The notes under the pieces: generated by a model
Seen by the model: the letters and a program-made list of their open reading frames with translations, nothing else
Database searches by the model: none
Told to the model about the DNA's origin: nothing
Shown here: in pieces, positions 1 through 6,137 of the stretch
Position numbering within the stretch: the stretch's first letter is position 1
How the letters are laid out: each line of letters begins with the position of its first letter
Assembly: GCA_900547305.1 (NCBI GenBank)
Contig: URGH01000074.1
Coordinates: 1 to 11,143, forward strand
Source: an uncultured Oscillospiraceae bacterium
GTDB taxonomy: Bacteria > Bacillota > Clostridia > Oscillospirales > Acutalibacteraceae
Reading direction: 5' to 3'
Length of the DNA: 11,143 nucleotides
Program-made: the position numbers and the translations under genes

Positions 1-541
1 GCTATTATGCAAATATGGCGTGCAAGCCGATTTACGTTTCACACGCCATTCTGATATTTTACTTATTTTTGATCTTGACCCGCAGGATCCGCAATTTTCT
101 TCAACTAAGATAACGGAAATGATGAATTATTTTGTTGAATCATCAGATATGGGAAAATTGTATTTGAACTATCCTATGGTAGAATCTTTTTATCATATGA
201 AAAGTATCCCTGATGACGATTACTGGTCATATACGGCTACAATGCAGGAATTGAACAATCATATTTACAAATCAAGAGTTGCTGCCGAAAACAGAAATCA
301 TGATTATTCAAAATTTGCTGTAGATAAGTCGGAATGTAACATAGTCATTAAGCAAAACATCGAAAAGGCTTGGAAGATTATGAAGGATGATATTTCCTTC
401 CAATATGAAAGAATTTTGCCTGATCCGGCTGATGTTCTCGATATTCAACTTAAAAAATTGAAAGAGGATAATGCATTATTTGTATTATGCACTTGTGTGT
501 TTTATATCCCGGATTATAATTCAAAATTGATTGCTGAGTAG
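1..541 (+). CDS. C-terminal part of an unrecognised hypothetical protein (5' end outside the window)
   Basis: The reading frame is open from the first complete codon at position 2 to a TAG at 539-541. The GTG at 20 has no ribosome binding site, so it is probably an internal valine and the gene starts upstream of the window. About 179 residues are visible and look soluble, with no membrane segment. Near the visible N-terminus a hydrophobic strand ends in an acidic motif (LLIFDLDPQDPQF), followed by a conserved-looking stretch (GKLYLNYPMVESFYH). A hydrophobic strand followed by DxD resembles the metal-binding part of TOPRIM-like or DUF4435-like nuclease domains, but this is weak inference because the N-terminal half is missing. 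The gene is clearly more AT-rich than the genes to its right, with many AAA, AAT and ATT codons, which suggests acquired DNA. I assign no function. Confidence 0.6.
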   Translation, partial: LLCKYGVQADLRFTRHSDILLIFDLDPQDPQFSSTKITEMMNYFVESSDMGKLYLNYPMVESFYHMKSIPDDDYWSYTATMQELNNHIYKSRVAAENRNHDYSKFAVDKSECNIVIKQNIEKAWKIMKDDISFQYERILPDPADVLDIQLKKLKEDNALFVLCTCVFYIPDYNSKLIAE

Positions 542-603
542 GAGGAAATTGTTTAAACCTATCATTTAATGAGAAATAATGCTTTTGATATATGTTATAT
601 TAT

Positions 604-651
604 AAAAAAAGACTCGACATGATCCGCATCGTTGAGAGGCGTGTCGGGTTC
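604..651. terminator. Hairpin with an A/T tract, possible terminator
   Basis: Arms 612-621 and 640-649 pair over 10 bp when read as plus-strand RNA, with two G:U pairs (T614-G647, T620-G641) and an 18-nt loop. The A tract at 604-610 precedes it. On the plus strand the sequence after the hairpin is only moderately T-rich. On the minus strand the hairpin is followed by seven T but contains two C-A mismatches. It lies 70 bp after the stop of the left-edge gene and is a plausible, possibly decayed, terminator for it. Confidence 0.4.
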
Positions 652-800
652 TGTTGCTATTATTATATAACCTTTCCTGAATTTGTCAACCGTCAAAAAC
701 AAAAAGTTTAATTTTTAATGTTATATTAAAAAATAAAAGTCCGCAAATTGCAATAGCAAGTTGAAACAAAATTAAAATAGCAGTGACTTTATGGTAGAGG

Positions 801-853
801 ACTTTGGATTTACGAAGAGAGGGGCGTAGCCCCGAACGGAGGAAATCCAAAGT
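801..853. repeat. Nested inverted repeat (11-bp outer arms, GC-rich inner hairpin)
   Basis: The outer arms ACTTTGGATTT (801-811) and AAATCCAAAGT (843-853) are perfect 11-bp inverted repeats. Inside them lies a second perfect hairpin, GGGGC (821-825) with GCCCC (829-833) around a GTA loop. No T tract follows, so it is not a typical intrinsic terminator. The nested symmetry suits a palindromic intergenic repeat or a structured RNA. Confidence 0.6.
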
Positions 854-924
854 GGCGCGATATTAGGCAGCGTAGATTTTGAGACGGCGCTGCACAGTCA
901 TTATGAAAACGGCGACTCTGTTCG

Positions 925-962
925 GCTCCCCCCTGTTTGGCGTAAATCAAAACAGATGGAGC
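925..962. repeat. Stem-loop in the gene-free region
   Basis: GCTCC (925-929) pairs with GGAGC (958-962), and CTGTTT (933-938) pairs with AAACAG (950-955), separated by a small internal loop and closed by an 11-nt loop. A further short inverted repeat, GCAGCG (867-872) with CGCTGC (888-893), lies just upstream. No T tract follows. The function is unknown. Confidence 0.4.
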
Positions 963-1025
963 GCCCGCGGTCTTACGTTATTTGCCCTTTAAAATAACCG
1001 AAAAAGAAAAAAATTAAATTTAATC

Positions 1026-1054
1026 TTGACAAACACACTCTTCTGTGTTAGAAT
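1026..1054 (+). promoter_or_regulatory. Strong sigma-A type promoter for the 5S rRNA
   Basis: The -35 element TTGACA (1026-1031) is a perfect consensus. A 17-bp spacer separates it from the -10 element TAGAAT (1049-1054). Transcription would start near 1061, giving a leader of about 75 nt before the mature 5S rRNA. Near-consensus strength fits a stable RNA gene. Confidence 0.85.
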
Positions 1055-1135
1055 AATTCAGCACCAAGAGATTATGGTTGGTTTGAGTTGAGTTTGGAAA
1101 TTCGGTTTGTATCTATTCTGTAATGTCTTGAAACA

Positions 1136-1252
1136 GTTGGTGTTGATTGCGGCGAGGGTCCACCCGTTCCCATACCGAACACGGAAGTTAAGCTCGCTTG
1201 CGCTGAAGATACTCGGCGGGAAGCTGCCCGGGAAAATAAGTAGATGCCAACA
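1136..1252 (+). rRNA. rrf: 5S ribosomal RNA
   Basis: The region carries the conserved 5S core: CCCGTTCCCATACCGAACAC followed by GGAAGTTAAGC, and later GATACT. The ends pair as helix I: GTTGGTGT at 1136-1143 with ATGCCAAC at 1244-1251. The length of about 117 nt is normal. The ends are inferred from pairing and may be off by one or two bases. No 16S or 23S sequence precedes it; a dedicated promoter lies about 80 bp upstream and a terminator follows at once, so it is a solitary 5S gene. Its product is part of the central protuberance of the large ribosomal subunit. Confidence 0.95.
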
Positions 1253-1255
1253 CAA

Positions 1256-1290
1256 AATCCTCATACTCAAAAGAGTATGAGGATTTTTTT
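1256..1290 (+). terminator. Intrinsic terminator of the 5S rRNA
   Basis: AATCCTCATACTC (1256-1268) pairs perfectly over 13 bp with GAGTATGAGGATT (1273-1285) around an AAAA loop. A run of seven T spans 1284-1290, its first two bases lying in the stem. It starts within five bases of the mature 5S end. Confidence 0.9.
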
Positions 1291-1330
1291 ATATAATATT
1301 CCCGGTTTTCACGAATCTGTGCCACAACCG

Positions 1331-1376
1331 TTAAGAGCGCGTCGAAAAAAATCGACGCGCTCTTAATTGCCTTTTT
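1331..1376. terminator. Long hairpin between the convergent 5S and mrp units
   Basis: A perfect 15-bp stem, TTAAGAGCGCGTCGA (1331-1345) with TCGACGCGCTCTTAA (1352-1366), has a six-base A loop. On the plus strand it is followed by a T-rich stretch including TTTTT at 1372-1376. On the minus strand it lies just after the mrp stop codon but has no T tract beyond it. It most likely acts as a transcription barrier between the two converging units. The direction it serves is uncertain. Confidence 0.65.
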
Positions 1377-1382
1377 ACGGTT

Positions 1383-2222
1383 TTATGAAAATTTCTTATC
1401 TATTTCTTTTGCGGCGTTTTCCAGCGCCGTGCAGGTGAATTTCTCAAATTCGCCGTTATCTACAAGCTGCGCCAAATCGGGGTCGATAGGCAGTTCGGCC
1501 AAAAACGGAAGCCCCAATTCCTCTGCGGCGGCGCCGCTGCCCTTTCCGAAAAGGCGTAGCTTTTTGCCGCAATCGGGGCAAACGGCGTAGCTCATATTCT
1601 CAATAAGTCCCAAAACGGGAATGTTCATCATTTTAGCCATGTTGTAAGCCTTGCGCACAATAAGGGAAACCAGATCCTGCGGGGAGGTTACTATTACCGC
1701 GCCGTCAATCGGGATAGACTGGAAAACCGTAAGCGGAACGTCGCCCGTACCGGGCGGGCAGTCTATTATAAGGTAATCAAGGTCGCCCCATACAACATCC
1801 TGCCAAAACTGCTTTACCGCTCCCGCTATTACGGGACCGCGCCAAAGAACCGGCATATCGCCCTCTTCGAGCAGCAGATTAATTGACATTACCTTAATTC
1901 CGCTTTCGGTTTCGGCGGGTAAAATACCGATTTCGTTCTGATAAGCGCGTGAGCGTATTCCGAATGTTTTGGGAATTGAGGGTCCGGTAATATCCGCGTC
2001 GAGAATGCCTACTGAACGCCCCATTCTTCTGAGCAGCACGGCGAGCATGGAGGCGGTCATAGATTTGCCGACTCCGCCCTTTCCGCTGACAACCGCCAAA
2101 ACGTGCTTTATATTGTTGTATTCTCCGGTAGGCTCTATAAGGCTTGCGCCCTCACGCGACGGACAGCTTTCCCCGCATGACGAGCAATTGCCCGAGCAGC
2201 CTGTGCTTTTTTCTTCTGCCAT
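1383..2222 (-). CDS. mrp: Mrp/NBP35-family iron-sulfur cluster carrier ATPase
   Basis: A P-loop NTPase of the Mrp/ApbC/Nbp35 group, cytosolic proteins that bind and pass on iron-sulfur clusters. The 279-residue product has the deviant Walker A motif GKGGVGKS at residues 47-54, the DADITGPSIP segment at 75-84, IDCPPGTGD at 153-161 and a C-terminal CPDC pair at 215-218 after the ENMS motif. The CxxC pair is the known cluster ligand at the dimer interface in this family. An extra N-terminal cysteine cluster at residues 9, 13, 16 and 20 (C-x3-C-x2-C-x3-C) may bind another metal or cluster; that is inference. The ATG at 2222 is preceded by an AAGGA ribosome site. It is the last gene of the minus-strand operon, 17 bp after the HAD gene. 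Confidence 0.93.
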   Translation of the reverse strand: MAEEKSTGCSGNCSSCGESCPSREGASLIEPTGEYNNIKHVLAVVSGKGGVGKSMTASMLAVLLRRMGRSVGILDADITGPSIPKTFGIRSRAYQNEIGILPAETESGIKVMSINLLLEEGDMPVLWRGPVIAGAVKQFWQDVVWGDLDYLIIDCPPGTGDVPLTVFQSIPIDGAVIVTSPQDLVSLIVRKAYNMAKMMNIPVLGLIENMSYAVCPDCGKKLRLFGKGSGAAAEELGLPFLAELPIDPDLAQLVDNGEFEKFTCTALENAAKEIDKKFS

Positions 2223-2239
2223 TTCTTTTCCTTCTTTAT

Positions 2240-2914
2240 TTATAAAATATTTTTCAGCTGTGAAAGCGCTGTTATCTGATATTTCGAGGGGTATTTTGCC
2301 GTGTGATTTTCGGGATTGTACCAGCAGGCGTCTATCCCTGAGTTTATTCCGCCCAAAATATCCGAGCTTTGACTGTCGCCTATAATAAGAATGTTTTCCC
2401 TATTCTTTTCGGGAATTTTCTCAATTATATAATCGTAATATTCCTTTTCGGGCTTTTGGTGCCCCGTATCCTCGGAAACGAAAATACCGTCGAAATATTT
2501 ATACAGCCCCGATCCGCGTATACGCTTGTACTGGGTCAGCGAAATACCGTTTGTAGCGGCGTAAAGCTTATAGCCCTGCGCTTTCAGGTAGGTGAGAATT
2601 TCATCAGCACCCTCCACCTTAAAATACCCCTCGGATAAATTAAGGCAGTAATCCTTTGATATTTTCGCGGTATCATCCGAAACGCCCAGCTTTTCAAAAA
2701 GAGTTTTAAAGCGCCCCTCAAAAATCGCCTCGCGCGGAATTTCGCCGCGCTCAAAGCTTTCCCAGTAGCTGCGGTTTATATCGGAATAAAGCGCCACGGC
2801 AGCGTCGTCATGCGGCAGACCGTGCGATTTCAGCACCTTGCGCACGGCGTGCGCCTCTGCCGCGCTGAAATCCAGCAGAGTATTATCTAAGTCGAGAAAA
2901 AGAGATGTATACAT
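2240..2914 (-). CDS. yjjG: HAD-family phosphatase, YjjG-type (non-canonical pyrimidine nucleotidase)
   Basis: A haloacid-dehalogenase hydrolase of 224 residues. Motif I is DLDNT at residues 8-12, with Asp8 the expected nucleophile and Asp10 the acid/base. The cap-domain region (GEIPREAIFEGRF), the lysine motif in GHQKPEKEYYDY and the final acidic motif IGDSQSSD are all present. Length and motif wording match the YjjG group, which removes phosphate from pyrimidine nucleoside monophosphates including non-canonical ones. The substrate here is inferred from the family. The ATG at 2914 shares one base with the galU stop (TGATG), indicating translational coupling. A GTG one codon upstream (2917) is an alternative start. 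An exact function other than 'HAD hydrolase' is less sure. Confidence 0.88.
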   Translation of the reverse strand: MYTSLFLDLDNTLLDFSAAEAHAVRKVLKSHGLPHDDAAVALYSDINRSYWESFERGEIPREAIFEGRFKTLFEKLGVSDDTAKISKDYCLNLSEGYFKVEGADEILTYLKAQGYKLYAATNGISLTQYKRIRGSGLYKYFDGIFVSEDTGHQKPEKEYYDYIIEKIPEKNRENILIIGDSQSSDILGGINSGIDACWYNPENHTAKYPSKYQITALSQLKNIL

Positions 2915-3783
2915 CACAGCTTTGCACTTAATTCCTTTAAATATTCCCTTAATTGGTCCTTAATTTCAGGGTGGGCAAGGCCAACCTCTATATTCGCCTT
3001 TAAAATTCCGAATTTATTGCCCATATCATAGCGTATACCGCTGAAATCAACCCCTACCATACCGTATTTAACGGCAAGCGTGCGCATGGCGTCGGTCAGC
3101 TGCAACTCACCCCCCACGCCGAGCGGGGTCTTTTCAAGTATGCTGAAAATTTCGTTATCGAGCACGCACCTACCGAGAATGGAGTAATTCGAAAACTTGG
3201 TTTCAAGGCTCGGCTTTTCAATCATATCGGTTACGGAATAAATTTTATCGTCAAGCTTTTCCGCCTTTAAGGAGCTGTATTTAACGATAAGCTCATCGGA
3301 CACTTCCTTTATTCCAACAACGCTCTTGCCGTATTTCTCATACGCGTCGCACAGTTCGCCTATCGCGGGCGGCTCACCTATAATAACGTCGTCGCCGTAA
3401 AGCACGGCAAACGGCTCTGTGCCCACAAACTCTTTGGCGCGCAGCACCGCGTCGCCCAGTCCCCGCGTTTCCTTTTGACGGATGTAATAAATATTCGCAA
3501 GGTTTGCCACCTTATTAAGTGTTTCAAGCATTGCGGTGTTGCCGCGCCTTTCAAGCATTGCTTCAAGCTCTACCGAATGGTCGAAATGGTCTTCTATAAC
3601 TCCCTTGCCGCGGTTGGTGATTATAAGAATATCGGTTATTCCCGCTCTTACCGCCTCTTCCACAATATACTGTATTGCGGGCTTATCGACTATGGGGAGC
3701 ATTTCCTTAGGTAATGCTTTGGACGCAGGTAAAACACGAGTGCCGAGACCTGCCGCGGGTATTATAGCCTTTTTGATCTTCAT
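2914..3783 (-). CDS. galU: UTP--glucose-1-phosphate uridylyltransferase
   Basis: Makes UDP-glucose from UTP and glucose-1-phosphate, feeding cell-surface polysaccharide and glycolipid synthesis and galactose use. The 289-residue protein has the nucleotidyltransferase signature AAGLGTRVLP at residues 10-19, then KALPKEMLPIVDKP, the LYGDDV metal-binding strand, and the GVGGELQLTDA motif typical of bacterial GalU. The length is normal. I chose the ATG at 3783 because GAGGAG lies eight bases upstream and the product then begins at the usual MKIKKAIIPAAG. An in-frame ATG further upstream would add 11 residues and run into the neighbouring gene. The gene starts 16 bp after the zinc-ribbon membrane gene and overlaps the HAD gene by one base. 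Confidence 0.96.
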   Translation of the reverse strand: MKIKKAIIPAAGLGTRVLPASKALPKEMLPIVDKPAIQYIVEEAVRAGITDILIITNRGKGVIEDHFDHSVELEAMLERRGNTAMLETLNKVANLANIYYIRQKETRGLGDAVLRAKEFVGTEPFAVLYGDDVIIGEPPAIGELCDAYEKYGKSVVGIKEVSDELIVKYSSLKAEKLDDKIYSVTDMIEKPSLETKFSNYSILGRCVLDNEIFSILEKTPLGVGGELQLTDAMRTLAVKYGMVGVDFSGIRYDMGNKFGILKANIEVGLAHPEIKDQLREYLKELSAKL

Positions 3784-3799
3784 AGATTTTTCTCCTCTT

Positions 3800-4669
3800 T
3801 TACAGCATTGAAACAACAGCCGTTACGGCGGTTATAAGATTTGAAACGACGATTATGCAAATTATGCCTACGGCGAGCATACCGCCCGACACTCCGCCTA
3901 TCGACGCTAACCCCATTGTGTAATAGCGGCGGTCGCTTATGCTCATACGGAAATTATTTATTGTTTTTATGCAGTGCTCTTTATAAAGATAATATCCGTA
4001 CAGTCCTGTAAGTATGCAGGTAACAAGATCCGCAGCGCTGCTTATTACGTTGCCTATAACGTCAAGCAGCGTAGAAGTGTTCCCAATAGAGGAAAACGCA
4101 TTTAACACGCTTTGCAGATCGCCCGATAAAATTGAGCGGTAAAGCAGGGTGTAATCCACCGATGCAGTGTTGAATGTAAGCGCCGCTACGATAATATTGA
4201 CAACCGCGCCGATAACCGCGAGAAACGCGCCGGTTTTATACATTTTGCGGTAGAAGAACCACAGTGCCGCTCCCATAGGTCCGAAAAGGAAACCGAGCAC
4301 CGCCGCGGGCCAGCACCACGAAACCTTGGAATTTGTTATTTCCATTTTAATAAATTTCGGCATAATAACGGCTGACTTTTTGCCGATAAAGAGCGCCAGC
4401 TCCTCCTGCGGTATTCCGTCCGTTATCGGGTTACTGTCAGGCATATACCCCGAGTTTCCCGTGCCGTAAACCGGCTGAACGGGCGGCTTATTCTGCGACT
4501 CTGCCGCCTGCGTTATAAATTCATGCTCGGACGCTTTTTCCGCCGTTTGCTGCACCTGCGGCTCGGCGGCGGGCTTTGCGGGAGCGGCAAGCAAGGTTCC
4601 GCAGTTTTTGCAATAAATATAATCGCTTTCGTTTTCCGTTCCGCACTCGGAGCAAATTTTTTTATCCAT
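3800..4669 (-). CDS. Zinc-ribbon membrane protein (DUF2628-like)
   Basis: The 289-residue protein begins with a zinc ribbon, C6-x2-C9-x10-C20-x2-C23. A low-complexity linker rich in Ala, Pro and Gln follows to about residue 80, then a short conserved block (MPKFIKMEI..SWCWPAA) and three or four hydrophobic segments at roughly 120-165, 195-225 and 255-289. The block with RKMYKTG after the first hydrophobic segment resembles DUF2628 proteins. It shares this whole C-terminal plan with the upstream neighbour, so the two are probably paralogues. AGGAGG lies close before the ATG and overlaps the upstream gene's stop codon, giving an 11-bp gap. Its role is unknown. The zinc module faces the cytosol if the N-in topology common to such proteins applies (inference). 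Confidence 0.82.
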   Translation of the reverse strand: MDKKICSECGTENESDYIYCKNCGTLLAAPAKPAAEPQVQQTAEKASEHEFITQAAESQNKPPVQPVYGTGNSGYMPDSNPITDGIPQEELALFIGKKSAVIMPKFIKMEITNSKVSWCWPAAVLGFLFGPMGAALWFFYRKMYKTGAFLAVIGAVVNIIVAALTFNTASVDYTLLYRSILSGDLQSVLNAFSSIGNTSTLLDVIGNVISSAADLVTCILTGLYGYYLYKEHCIKTINNFRMSISDRRYYTMGLASIGGVSGGMLAVGIICIIVVSNLITAVTAVVSML

Positions 4670-4680
4670 TCTTCATCCTC

Positions 4681-5616
4681 CTAAATAAAAATCGCTATCA
4701 TAGCGGGCAGATACTGCACCGCCATTGTTCCCAAAAGAAACAGAAAAATATTTACCCCGCCTTTTTTGCGGTAGTCGTAGTCCATATCCTCGCTTTCGGC
4801 ACGAATTTTCTTGATAGACGATATGGCGTATTGCTTATAAAGGTAATCGCCGAAAAGCGCCGATAAAAATCTTACCGCGATATTAAGTACAAAGCCCGCA
4901 ATCAGCGCCGCCAGCACCGCCGTACCCATTTCGGGCAGGTGATCGTAAATATTTTGCATAAGCTGCGCCTGCGTTTCGTTCGCCGTGAACCCAAGGCTGT
5001 TTACCGCATTCATAAACGGCAGATAGAAAAGGCTTGAAATTACCGTAAGCAACCCCGCAATAACGCCGTTTTTATACATTTTGCGCGAGAGCATCCACCC
5101 GCAGGGGAAAAGAAAGGCAAGCCAATTCCACGAAAGTTTATTTTTTGCGTTCAGCACCGCGAATTTAGGAATATACCGCGGGGTATTGGCCGCCACAAAG
5201 CGCTTCGCCTCGTCTGCGGTTATACCATCGCCTATATCGTAATCCGCCGGTACTCCGCCCAAAAAGTCAAAGTTGACAAAGCTGCCGCCCGCCTTTGCTA
5301 TGTTGGGTGCGCCGCATTTCGGGCAGGCGTTCAGCGCAAAATCATATTTTTCGTGGCACATCTGGCAGGTTATAAGCCCCTCGGCGTTTTCACCGATATT
5401 CGGCTTTTCGGCGGCGCTTTGCTCCGCCTCGCGCGCCTTAACCTTATCGTACTGCCTGTCTGTCCCGTGAAATTCTTCAAGCGCGCAGTGCCCCAGCTGA
5501 TTATAGCATTCCCTGTGGTGCGGCGCGCCGCACACGGGGCAGTAAACTATATCGTCATCGGGGAAAAGGTAGGCGTGGCACCTTACGCAGCTTACGCCCT
5601 CTGTATTAAGACTCAT
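4681..5616 (-). CDS. Membrane protein with N-terminal prokaryotic RING-type finger and zinc ribbon
   Basis: The 311-residue protein starts with a RING-like cysteine/histidine cluster: C10-x2-C13, C26-x2-C29, H33/H34, C37 and C44, with CPVCGAPHHRECY in the middle. This matches the pattern of the prokaryotic RING finger family 1. A second zinc ribbon follows at C84, C87, C98 and C101. From residue 140 on it has the same block as its neighbour (YIPKF, SWNWLAFLF, RKMYKNG) and three or four hydrophobic segments at about 165-180, 185-210, 230-262 and 290-311. The C-terminal half resembles DUF2628. The start overlaps the NUDIX stop by four bases (ATGA). No function is established. A protein-binding zinc module tethered to the membrane is the safest reading. 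Ubiquitin-ligase activity is not implied. Confidence 0.83.
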   Translation of the reverse strand: MSLNTEGVSCVRCHAYLFPDDDIVYCPVCGAPHHRECYNQLGHCALEEFHGTDRQYDKVKAREAEQSAAEKPNIGENAEGLITCQMCHEKYDFALNACPKCGAPNIAKAGGSFVNFDFLGGVPADYDIGDGITADEAKRFVAANTPRYIPKFAVLNAKNKLSWNWLAFLFPCGWMLSRKMYKNGVIAGLLTVISSLFYLPFMNAVNSLGFTANETQAQLMQNIYDHLPEMGTAVLAALIAGFVLNIAVRFLSALFGDYLYKQYAISSIKKIRAESEDMDYDYRKKGGVNIFLFLLGTMAVQYLPAMIAIFI

Positions 5617-6137
5617 ACAACGGCTCCTCTGTAATCTTCTATTTTGCCGAAAACACTTTCAAAATACTCTTTTCCGTAATTGTGAAAGGTTCCGTTTTTT
5701 ATCATTTCTTTAAGTTCTTTGCCTGTTATCCACTTAGCCTCGGCAACCTCGGTTTGCTGTAAGGTAAGTTTTTCGGCGGGGGTGTCGCTTTCTGTCAGCC
5801 ACACGTCAAGCAATGAATTGCGCCGCTTTATTCTCGTAAGCAGCCGCATGGCGCCTTTTTCGGCGGCAATTCCCAGCTCTTCATGCAGCTCCCGCCGCGC
5901 GGCGGAAAGCGAGTCTTCCCCCGCAACGGCGGCGCCGCCCGTTGCCGCCCATTCGCCGGGCATAAGTTTTTTATCATCCGCCCGCCGCTGAATCAAAAGC
6001 AAGCCGCCTTTTGATATTACCCAAATGTGCACTACCAAATGGTATTCGCCGGGTGCTAAAACGGAACGCCCCCTGAGTGCGGTTTTACCCGTGGGAACAC
6101 CGTTTTCATCAAACACATCCCACAATTCAACACTCAT
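5613..6137 (-). CDS. NUDIX hydrolase
   Basis: The 174-residue protein contains a complete Nudix box at residues 68-90 (G-x5-E-x7-REL-x-EE-x-GI: G68, E74, R82, E83, E86, E87, G89), the metal-binding site for hydrolysis of nucleoside diphosphates linked to another moiety. The N-terminus (ELWDVFDENGVPTG, then HLVVHIWV) resembles the YfcD and isopentenyl-diphosphate-isomerase-like branch of the family. Residues of that isomerase's active site cannot be confirmed here, so the substrate is open. It overlaps the upstream beta-helix gene by 11 bases and the downstream RING gene by four, so the three are almost certainly co-translated. Confidence 0.9.
   Translation of the reverse strand: MSVELWDVFDENGVPTGKTALRGRSVLAPGEYHLVVHIWVISKGGLLLIQRRADDKKLMPGEWAATGGAAVAGEDSLSAARRELHEELGIAAEKGAMRLLTRIKRRNSLLDVWLTESDTPAEKLTLQQTEVAEAKWITGKELKEMIKNGTFHNYGKEYFESVFGKIEDYRGAVV

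Larger units (their letters stand above)
542..1025. other. Gene-free region with hairpins and inverted repeats
   Basis: No credible coding frame is seen here on either strand. The first 120 bases are AT-rich and hold the hairpin at 604-651. From about 800 to 965 the base composition shifts to GC-rich and several inverted repeats occur, described separately. From 985 the sequence becomes A-rich, leading into the 5S rRNA promoter. The GC-rich block could be an untranslated RNA or a dispersed palindromic repeat. The sequence does not decide which. Confidence 0.5.

Noticed and set aside
1058..1270. A 70-codon open frame on the minus strand over the 5S rRNA
   Set aside because: It covers the rRNA gene and its terminator; the coding appearance is accidental.
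3784..3816. Upstream start of galU adding 11 residues (MFQCCKRGEKS)
   Set aside because: It would overlap the zinc-ribbon gene and skip the well-placed GAGGAG site. The family start is at MKIKKAIIPAAG.
4681..5616. The RING-type protein as a bacterial ubiquitin ligase system
   Set aside because: No ubiquitin-like, E1, E2 or deubiquitinase gene is seen in the window; the cysteine pattern alone supports only zinc binding.
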